NCBI GenBank assembly: GCA_025455635.1
Contig: JALOMF010000118.1
Span: 1-9,762, forward strand
Reading direction: 5' to 3'
Length of the DNA stretch: 9,762 nucleotides
Source: Saprospiraceae bacterium
GTDB lineage: Bacteria > Bacteroidota > Bacteroidia > Chitinophagales > Saprospiraceae
Positions 4,101 through 9,762 of the stretch are shown in pieces. Within the stretch, counting starts at the first letter, position 1. Every line of letters starts with the position of its first letter. The notes under the pieces are model-generated. The model was not told the origin of the DNA. It worked only from the letters and a program-made list of their open reading frames with translations, and made no database searches. Made by a program: the position numbers and the translations under genes.

Positions 4101-6443
4101 TTACTGCCTAAGCACATAAGCACTTAACTGTTGGTTGGCCAATTTTTTCACCAGCCCGAAAGCCTCGGCCTTGGTGTCAAACGTATTGACATAAACGGCG
4201 TGCAGGCCGCTCCTGTCCTGTTTCACAATGGTCGTGTTGGCATAGCCCATTTGCGTGAGCAAATCGTGGCGCTTGTTGGCGTTGTCAATATTGGCAAAAG
4301 TGCCCGCCACTACCGTGAAAGACTTGCTCTTGTAGTTGCTTGCGCTGCCGTTGTTGCTGATTGGAAGTACCTCGCCATCGGCTGACGTACCGTCTTGCCC
4401 ACCCTTGCCAGCGTCAGGTTCGCCGTTGGGGCCATTGTCTTCCGAATTGCCCGAATTCTCAGCAATGGGCGCATCGGAGGACATGCTCAAAGCCGGGTCG
4501 CCCAGCTCCAAAATCTTGACCTCGGTGCGGCGGTTGTACTGGTGCTCCCGCTCCGAGCAGGCCACGCCAGAGGCACAGCGGTTGCGCAGCTGCGACTCGC
4601 CATAGCCCCTAGGCACCAGTCGGCTGCCTTCCACACCCTTTGATTTCAGGTACTTCAGCGCACTGGCCGAGCGCCGCTTCGACAAGTCTTGGTTGTAAGC
4701 TGCGCCGCCCCGGCTATCGGTGTGCGAAGCAAGCTCCAGCTTCATGCCTGGGTACGACTTCATCATGGCCACAACTTCGTTCAACTCTGGGTAGGCATCG
4801 GGGCGAAGCGAGGCGTCATCAAAGTTGAAGTAGATATTGGGCAATTGGATGGTCATGCCAGCGTAGAGCGCCGAGCCGCCGAGGTAGAGCGTCAGCGGTA
4901 TCCGGGCGTTGAGGGCGCATGGCGTATCCTTGGTGGACACGATGCCGGGCGCCGAAGTTGCGCCGTTGCGCACGGCATAAACGCTGAAGGTGCGGTTGCA
5001 AGGCAAGCAGTAGTCAAATTTGCCCTCACGGTCGCTGTACACGACGATGGCCTCCTTGCTGTCCACATCCACGATGTGAATCTCTGCCCCTGAGACTGGA
5101 ACCTGGCTGCCGAGCGTGAGCAGGTCGCCATCGAGCGGCACACAGTTGCTGGCCTTGCGCAATTTGATGTCCAGCTTTGAGATATCGGTTTCAGGCGTCA
5201 CCACTACGTACTCGGGCAGGTAGCCTTCCTTTTCGATTTTAATGACGCTGCTGCCCTTGCGGAGCGGCACTTTGGCTTTGCCATCGGCGGCTGTTGTGCC
5301 CGTTTGGCCCATGTCGCCGGAGTTCACGTCAAGGATGAAATTGTCCTTGCCGTCGCCGGGTAGGAGCTTCACGAGGGACTGGTCTTCGCCAGCCAGGCCG
5401 ATTTCGTTGAAATTGATGGCGCTGATATTGACGCCCTCCATCGGGTTGCCGTCAGCATCTTTGATTACCAAACCATCAAGGTTGCGGTTGGTGGAAGCGA
5501 ATTGCCCGGTAGGGCCATCAATATAAAAACTGTAGATATCGTCGGCACCGAAGCCGCCGCTGCGCTCGGAGGAGAAATAGCCGTTCTTGTTCTCGCTGTC
5601 CACGATGAGGCCAAAGTCGTCAAACTCGGAGTTGAAAGGTGTGCCGAGGTTCTCTGGCGTTGACCATTTGGCGCTGCCGCCGCTCTGAACCGTGACGAAT
5701 AGGTCGAGGCTGCCACGGCCTCCATGCCCATCGGAGGAAAAGTAGAGCGCCCCATCGGCCCCAATGTAAGGGAATACCTCGTTGCCGGGCGTGTTGACGG
5801 TGGGGCCTAGGTTGACCATTTGGCCCCAGGTTTCGCCCACTTTTTTCACCATGTAGAGGTCCATGCCGCCTTGGCCACCGGGCACGTCGGATGAGAGGTA
5901 GAGTACGTCGCCCTCCGCCGAAATGGTGGGGTGCATAAAATTGTAGGAGGTGTTGTTGAATGGCAGTTTTTTCACATCGCCCCACAGCTCTGCACTGTCT
6001 TTTGAGGCTTGGTAAATCTGCATTTTCAGCAGTTTGTCGGGGGCGTACTCCTCCAATTCGTTGCGGGTGAAAAAGATGGTACTAGCCGTGCGGTCGAAGG
6101 TCATTGGGCCTTCGTGAACCTTCTCAAGCAGTTGACTGGAGAATAGTTCTGGCGCTTTCAAAAAGCCTTCTTCGTCACGCTGCGACCAGAACATTGACAT
6201 GAGGTTGATGCCGCCCGCTCGTTTGTCTTTGACGTTGTCGTACAGCAAATTAACGTCACGTGTAGTCACGAACACGATTCCGTCCTTGTAGAATACGGGG
6301 CTGTATTCCAGTTTGTCAGAATTTACTCGTCGTTCGTTGGTGAGCACTATCCGGTCGTCGCCAAGTGTGATTTGCGCCGACACTTCTGTGACGAACAAAG
6401 TAGCAATGGCCAAGGATGCAACAAGTGTGGTAATTTTTTTCAT
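4101..6443 (-). CDS. PD40 beta-propeller / OmpA / SPOR protein, T9SS-associated cell-wall anchor
   Basis: A 780-residue exported protein. It has a signal peptide (residues 1-23, cleavage near VSA|Q). PD40/WD40-like propeller repeats span about 42-305, for example LYLSSDVPGGQGGMDLY (181-197), LYFSSDGHGGRGSLDLF (233-249) and GYFSSERSGGFGADDIY (288-304). Two carboxypeptidase-regulatory-like beta domains follow at about 322-428 and 434-518. The OmpA-like domain is at 530-647, with D576 in HTDSRG and R638/R639 in NRRTEV. An acidic Gly/Asn/Asp-rich linker (648-706) leads to a SPOR domain (707-780: SFTVVAGTFANIDNANKR to the C-terminus). OmpA binds the diaminopimelate peptide and SPOR binds denuded glycan, so the protein should hold peptidoglycan at two sites. 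The propeller-CRD-OmpA order resembles T9SS PorE, but no TPR region is present. It is the last gene of the adhesin-PorP/SprF module. Confidence 0.92.
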   Translation of the reverse strand: MKKITTLVASLAIATLFVTEVSAQITLGDDRIVLTNERRVNSDKLEYSPVFYKDGIVFVTTRDVNLLYDNVKDKRAGGINLMSMFWSQRDEEGFLKAPELFSSQLLEKVHEGPMTFDRTASTIFFTRNELEEYAPDKLLKMQIYQASKDSAELWGDVKKLPFNNTSYNFMHPTISAEGDVLYLSSDVPGGQGGMDLYMVKKVGETWGQMVNLGPTVNTPGNEVFPYIGADGALYFSSDGHGGRGSLDLFVTVQSGGSAKWSTPENLGTPFNSEFDDFGLIVDSENKNGYFSSERSGGFGADDIYSFYIDGPTGQFASTNRNLDGLVIKDADGNPMEGVNISAINFNEIGLAGEDQSLVKLLPGDGKDNFILDVNSGDMGQTGTTAADGKAKVPLRKGSSVIKIEKEGYLPEYVVVTPETDISKLDIKLRKASNCVPLDGDLLTLGSQVPVSGAEIHIVDVDSKEAIVVYSDREGKFDYCLPCNRTFSVYAVRNGATSAPGIVSTKDTPCALNARIPLTLYLGGSALYAGMTIQLPNIYFNFDDASLRPDAYPELNEVVAMMKSYPGMKLELASHTDSRGGAAYNQDLSKRRSASALKYLKSKGVEGSRLVPRGYGESQLRNRCASGVACSEREHQYNRRTEVKILELGDPALSMSSDAPIAENSGNSEDNGPNGEPDAGKGGQDGTSADGEVLPISNNGSASNYKSKSFTVVAGTFANIDNANKRHDLLTQMGYANTTIVKQDRSGLHAVYVNTFDTKAEAFGLVKKLANQQLSAYVLRQ

Positions 6444-6562
6444 ATCAAAAGTGTGTAACTTGAGGGGTCAGGTTCTAACGAGCACCAATTTTAAGGTAGC
6501 TGTACAAACTGTTTCGGTTGGTCGCTTTGCGCTAGTCAAGCACGATGGGCATGGTGTGAGAA

Positions 6563-6599
6563 GCAGCTCGTTCCGCTTTTTTAAAACAAAACGAGCTGC
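6563..6599 (-). promoter_or_regulatory. Leader hairpin upstream of the PD40/OmpA/SPOR gene
   Basis: GCAGCTCGTT (6563-6572) and AACGAGCTGC (6590-6599) are perfect reverse complements around a 17-base loop that contains T6-A4. In the minus-strand transcript no U tract follows, so it is not a standard terminator. It would begin only about five bases after the start predicted from the -7 box at 6610-6617, making it a 5'-end stem-loop, or an internal hairpin of a longer operon mRNA. Confidence 0.6.
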
Positions 6600-6609
6600 C
6601 TAATCCTGT

Positions 6610-6617
6610 CAAACATA
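6610..6617 (-). promoter_or_regulatory. Predicted promoter of the PD40/OmpA/SPOR gene, -7 element TATGTTTG
   Basis: The minus strand reads TATGTTTG, a perfect TAnnTTTG. No TTTG or TTG lies at the right distance for a -33 element, so the call rests on one box. It would give a leader of about 160 bases beginning with the 6563-6599 hairpin. Confidence 0.35.
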
Positions 6618-6668
6618 GTTCCAAAGATTCAAACACACACTTGCCGGGTGCAACTGCGGCCCTCCTGT

Positions 6669-7619
6669 TTATTTTTTCTTGAAATAACGTGGGTTTTCCA
6701 AGTCGCCCTCATCGGTACGCAAGTCGTAGCGCAGCAGTACTTCTGCCGAACCAGACTGGAATTCCCTGATTTTGGAGAGGGTGTAATCGTAGCCGATACC
6801 GACCCCGAATTTTGGTGTGACTTGGAAGAACACCAAGCCATCCACGCTATCCCCATTGCCGTCACCGCCTGCCCGATAGCTGACGCCTGCCGTGAGTTTT
6901 TGCATGTACCGCACACTTAAATTCACGTCAAGGTCAATGGGCGAATTGCTCACCCATTTCACCAGAAAATTGGGCATCAGCTCTACTTTATCAGACACAG
7001 GAATGGCCGCCCCCATCGAGTAGTATCGGTGTGGTGCAATCTTGGCAGTTACCCTCGAAAGGTCGTTCAGGCCGACGTCATTGGGGTACAATTGCGGAGC
7101 AGAAGCACCGATATAAAACATGTCTTTGTAGGTGAGGTAGCCGCCCACGCCCACATTGGCCGCATACTCATCGTCAAACCTGTTGTCGTTGAGTGAGTTG
7201 TCGAATTGAGAAACGGTGACAACCCGCTTATCGCCGAAATGGATACCAAAGTACTCCAAAGTAGCTTGCAGCCCCAACCTTAGGCTGAGGTCTTCGGTAA
7301 GGCGGAGGTTGTAAGAATAGGCTGCGGAGCCAAACCAAGCGTAGCTAACACCGATGGCGTACCTTGAAATGGAGCCGCCAACACCAGCCCGTTGGTTCAT
7401 TATCGGCGTCTGGAAACTAAGTACTTGGGACATTGGCGCCCCTTCAAAACCAATCCACTGGCTGCGGTGGAGCGCCGTGAAAGATGGCGTATTGCGGCTG
7501 CCCACGTAAGCAGGATTGTACAATTGTTGGTTGTACATGAAATGCGTGTAGTGCGGCTCTTGTTGTGCCCATACGCTCAGGCTCAAGAGAACAAATACGA
7601 GGGTTGATAATTTTTTCAT
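6669..7619 (-). CDS. PorP/SprF-family T9SS outer-membrane protein
   Basis: A 316-residue outer-membrane beta-barrel protein of the PorP/SprF family. The signal peptide is residues 1-18 (MKKLSTLVFVLLSLSVWA, then QQEPHY). The family's N-terminal signature is present: HYTHFMYNQQLYNPAYVGS at 23-41, then LHRSQWIGFEGAP at 50-62. The C-terminal hallmark GYDYTLSKI and SGSAEVLLRYDL lies at 276-300. In F. johnsoniae SprF is needed to secrete the type B cargo SprB, and SprF-like genes commonly sit beside type B cargo genes. Here it follows such a gene by 107 bases, so it is probably the dedicated partner of the 7727 adhesin. The ATG at 7619 is chosen because a signal peptide starts there; an upstream start at 7679 would add 20 residues in front of it. 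Length is normal for the family. Confidence 0.93.
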   Translation of the reverse strand: MKKLSTLVFVLLSLSVWAQQEPHYTHFMYNQQLYNPAYVGSRNTPSFTALHRSQWIGFEGAPMSQVLSFQTPIMNQRAGVGGSISRYAIGVSYAWFGSAAYSYNLRLTEDLSLRLGLQATLEYFGIHFGDKRVVTVSQFDNSLNDNRFDDEYAANVGVGGYLTYKDMFYIGASAPQLYPNDVGLNDLSRVTAKIAPHRYYSMGAAIPVSDKVELMPNFLVKWVSNSPIDLDVNLSVRYMQKLTAGVSYRAGGDGNGDSVDGLVFFQVTPKFGVGIGYDYTLSKIREFQSGSAEVLLRYDLRTDEGDLENPRYFKKK

Positions 7620-7726
7620 GCTGATTTTGAGAATTTGACCCGACGATTCGCCGGGGATTGGAGCAGTGGACTTGGGCAATGTAGGAACTCCATCGAACCC
7701 CTACAGTGCCCAAGCTTTTGCCCATC
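7620..7726. other. Adhesin-PorP/SprF intercistronic region with two inverted repeats
   Basis: Bases 7671-7685 (CTTGGGCAATGTAGG) and 7700-7714 (CCTACAGTGCCCAAG) pair over 15 positions with one mismatch around a 14-base loop. A second, smaller near-palindrome (7639-7655, core CCGACGATTCGCCGG) lies about 20 bases before the PorP/SprF-family ATG. Neither is followed by a T tract in the minus-strand direction, and no TAnnTTTG box is present. The region therefore looks like an intercistronic control or processing site inside one operon. Confidence 0.65.
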
Positions 7727-9762
7727 TTATCGGTAAATCATGACGAATCCTTTCTTAGGAGCCGTATCGGAATCTTGCTGGAACACGAAGAAGTAAGTGC
7801 CATCAGGCAGTGGTTGCCCTTCGTAAGTACCTTTCCAGTCGTTCAAGTATGGCGCTGCTTCGTACACTTTGTCGCCCCATTGGTTGTAAACCACCAGCGT
7901 GTTGGACAAGCTGGTTTCTGCGCAAGACACGACCATCTCGTCGTTGGCGCCATCGTCGTTTGGTGAAATGACCGTCGTAATCACGCATTCGTCATCGCTG
8001 TAGTTGGTAATCAACGTAATCTTCGCAATGTCGCACAAGCCTGGGCAGTTGACATAGCAGAACTCCACGATGAGGTTGTCAGTGCCCCAGAACCCGGCAT
8101 CGGGCCTGAAGACATAGATGCTGTCGCTAGCCTGCTCCACCGTGCCGTTCAACGGCTGCTGCAGGATATTGATGGTGTAATCGGCATAGTTGAAGTTCAC
8201 GAAGTCCGACATATTGAACTCTTGCGGAACGTCAACGAAACCCTTAACATCGCCATCATTTGCACTGATAGCACCTAGTATCTCCACAACCACGGTCGCA
8301 GTATCCGTGCAGCCGCCGTTCGAGGCTACCACATAATAAGTACCACTGACCGCACCCGATGCGATGCTTGGGTTTTGCATCATGGAGAAGGGAACCTGCA
8401 AATTGGAAGGTGAATACCACTGGTAGGTGGTCGGGCCAGTGAAACTGCTTGCCGACAGGCTAAGTATCCCATCTTCACAACCATCCAATGTGTTGCTGGC
8501 AACCAAGCCGTCAAGACCGTCGGTTATCACGACATCCACGCTGCCAAAGCCTGTGCATCCAGAGCCTGCCGCTACAACATCCAAGAAGTAAGTGCCGGAA
8601 TTGACAGAACTGGCATTTGCAATCGCCAAGCTAGCTGCGTTCGACAACGTGGTGCCGTCTGGTCCAGTCCAAACAAAATTGGCAATGCCCGCAGCCGTTG
8701 TGGAAAGCGTGACGGGTGATGTGCCATCCACGCAATTCAATTCGCCACTTACGACAATGTCAACGACTGGCTGTGCTTCCACCGTGATGGTCACAGAGAC
8801 CACATCAGTGGTGCAAGCTCCATCCGTTGCGGCAAATTGATAAGTGAAAGTGCCCGTACCAACTGGGAAAACAGTGATGGCATTCATGCTTTGCGAATTG
8901 GCAGGTACCCCGTTGCCCGTCCAAATATAGCTGGCACCAGTGTAGAAAGTACCCGTCAGTTCCACAAAGCCACCTTCGCAAATCGTGCTCTCGCTGGCAG
9001 CGAGCTGTGCGTCGGGGCTGAGGCCCATCGTAATGTTCAGGAAGGTGGTGGCTGTGGTTTCACACCCATTCACACTCTTCGCAATCACCGTATAAAGTCC
9101 AGTAAATGAGTCATTTACGTCCTGTAAAACCACGCTCGAAGTATTGCCCGGCAATGTGCCAAATGGCCCAGACCACATCCAAGACGTAGCGCCCGTGCCA
9201 TTGTCCACCAAGGTTAGGTCGCTGCCGCCGTCCACGCAGGCCACATCGCCTACCACATCGAGGTCAATCACTGGGAAAGCATCCACGGTCAATGACCATT
9301 CGGCGGTGTCAGAGATGCATCCATCCACCACCACATAAAGCGAGTAGATATAAGTGCCCGGTACAGTGGGGGTCACGCTCACGATTGGGTTGTTGACGGG
9401 CGTGAGGCCGCTGCCAGCCATTGGCATGGCCGACCAAACGTAGGTCACGCTGCCACTGTAAGCCTGGTTGGTGAAAATGTTCTCCTGCGCACCTACGCAA
9501 GTGGCCGTTGCAGAGCCGAAAAGCACTGGAGCGGTAGGTGGAGGATTTACGCTAACCACCTCGCTGGCCGAACCCGTGCAGCCTAGGCTGGAAGTTGCCA
9601 CCACGGTGTAGGTGCCAGCGTTTGCAAGGGTTGGGTTGAAGATGGTCTGGTTCTGGCCTTGTACTGTCGAACCATTCGGGAAAACCCAAGCCCAGTTGCT
9701 CACAACTGCTGGGCCTGCGCTAGTAGCCGTCAGTTCCAGCGGCAATGTACCAGAAGTGCAAA
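7727..9762 (-). CDS. Large Ig-like-repeat surface adhesin with T9SS type B C-terminal sorting domain (N-terminus outside window)
   Basis: The last 678 codons of a longer gene; the frame is open to the right edge (first full codon 9760-9758). Six Ig/PKD-like domains of about 80-87 residues can be delimited: a partial one at 9762-9542, then 9541-9281, 9280-9032, 9031-8777, 8776-8519 and 8518-8276. Most have one cysteine near the start (CVGA, CVDGG, CEGG, CVDG, CEDG) and one near the end (CISD, CETT, CTTD, CTGF, CTDT), suggesting one disulphide each, and YxW-type core strands. A cadherin-like/tandem-95-type domain follows (8275-8000). The C-terminal 85-90 residues (7999-7727) are a type B gliding-motility CTD: ISPNDDGANDEM, YNQWGDKVYE, WKGTYEGQPLPDGTYFFVF and KGFVMIYR. 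The protein is predicted to leave through the T9SS and sit on the surface as an adhesin or motility adhesin; ligand unknown. Confidence 0.92.
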   Translation of the reverse strand, partial: CTSGTLPLELTATSAGPAVVSNWAWVFPNGSTVQGQNQTIFNPTLANAGTYTVVATSSLGCTGSASEVVSVNPPPTAPVLFGSATATCVGAQENIFTNQAYSGSVTYVWSAMPMAGSGLTPVNNPIVSVTPTVPGTYIYSLYVVVDGCISDTAEWSLTVDAFPVIDLDVVGDVACVDGGSDLTLVDNGTGATSWMWSGPFGTLPGNTSSVVLQDVNDSFTGLYTVIAKSVNGCETTATTFLNITMGLSPDAQLAASESTICEGGFVELTGTFYTGASYIWTGNGVPANSQSMNAITVFPVGTGTFTYQFAATDGACTTDVVSVTITVEAQPVVDIVVSGELNCVDGTSPVTLSTTAAGIANFVWTGPDGTTLSNAASLAIANASSVNSGTYFLDVVAAGSGCTGFGSVDVVITDGLDGLVASNTLDGCEDGILSLSASSFTGPTTYQWYSPSNLQVPFSMMQNPSIASGAVSGTYYVVASNGGCTDTATVVVEILGAISANDGDVKGFVDVPQEFNMSDFVNFNYADYTINILQQPLNGTVEQASDSIYVFRPDAGFWGTDNLIVEFCYVNCPGLCDIAKITLITNYSDDECVITTVISPNDDGANDEMVVSCAETSLSNTLVVYNQWGDKVYEAAPYLNDWKGTYEGQPLPDGTYFFVFQQDSDTAPKKGFVMIYR

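Larger units (their letters stand above)
6444..6668. other. Intercistronic region between PorP/SprF-family and PD40/OmpA/SPOR genes
   Basis: A 225-bp gap with no gene. It carries a predicted -7 box (6610-6617) and a 10-bp stem hairpin (6563-6599). No hairpin with a T tract is seen behind the PorP/SprF-family stop at 6669, so readthrough into the next gene is plausible alongside initiation from within the gap. Confidence 0.5.

Noticed and set aside
4101..6443. Calling the 780-residue protein PorE
   Set aside because: The propeller, CRD and OmpA order is similar, but the TPR region is missing, a SPOR domain is added and the gene is paired with one adhesin rather than with core T9SS genes.
7620..7679. 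Upstream start for the PorP/SprF-family protein (7679)
   Set aside because: It would place 20 residues before a good signal peptide and would run through the intercistronic hairpin.

Overview
The window comes from a member of the Bacteroidota. The signs are a type IX secretion (T9SS) cargo protein with a type B, gliding-motility-type C-terminal domain, a PorP/SprF-family outer-membrane protein, PD40/OmpA proteins, short Met-Lys-Lys signal peptides, and several TAnnTTTG boxes, the -7 element of the Bacteroidota housekeeping sigma factor. Long adhesins made of Ig-like domains, SprF-OmpA gene pairs and short tandem repeats between genes are reminiscent of Saprospiraceae, but that family assignment is inference. 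No mobile element, CRISPR array, tRNA or rRNA was seen.

All genes but one lie on the minus strand. From left to right: the 5' end of glycyl-tRNA synthetase (1-196); a 318-bp gap with a predicted promoter, two heptamer tandem repeats and an intrinsic terminator (197-514); a periplasmic OmpA-family protein with PAEYKT-type repeats (515-1627) and its upstream region; a SAM-dependent O-methyltransferase (1925-2551) behind a small coiled-coil LuxR-type DNA-binding protein (2609-3034); then, divergently on the plus strand, a NarL/FixJ-type response regulator (3342-4004). A repeat-built inverted structure (4014-4091) lies in the convergent gap between this regulator and the next gene.

The right half is a three-gene surface module read right to left: a large T9SS-exported adhesin with at least six Ig-like domains (7727 to beyond the window edge), a PorP/SprF-family protein (6669-7619), and a PD40/OmpA/SPOR protein (4101-6443). 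By analogy with SprB-SprF, the PorP/SprF protein would allow secretion or surface attachment of the type B adhesin. The PD40/OmpA/SPOR protein would tie the complex to peptidoglycan with two different wall-binding domains. Hairpins sit in both gaps of this module and could set the ratio of the three products. Whether the neighbouring LuxR-type regulators control the module cannot be told from the sequence.
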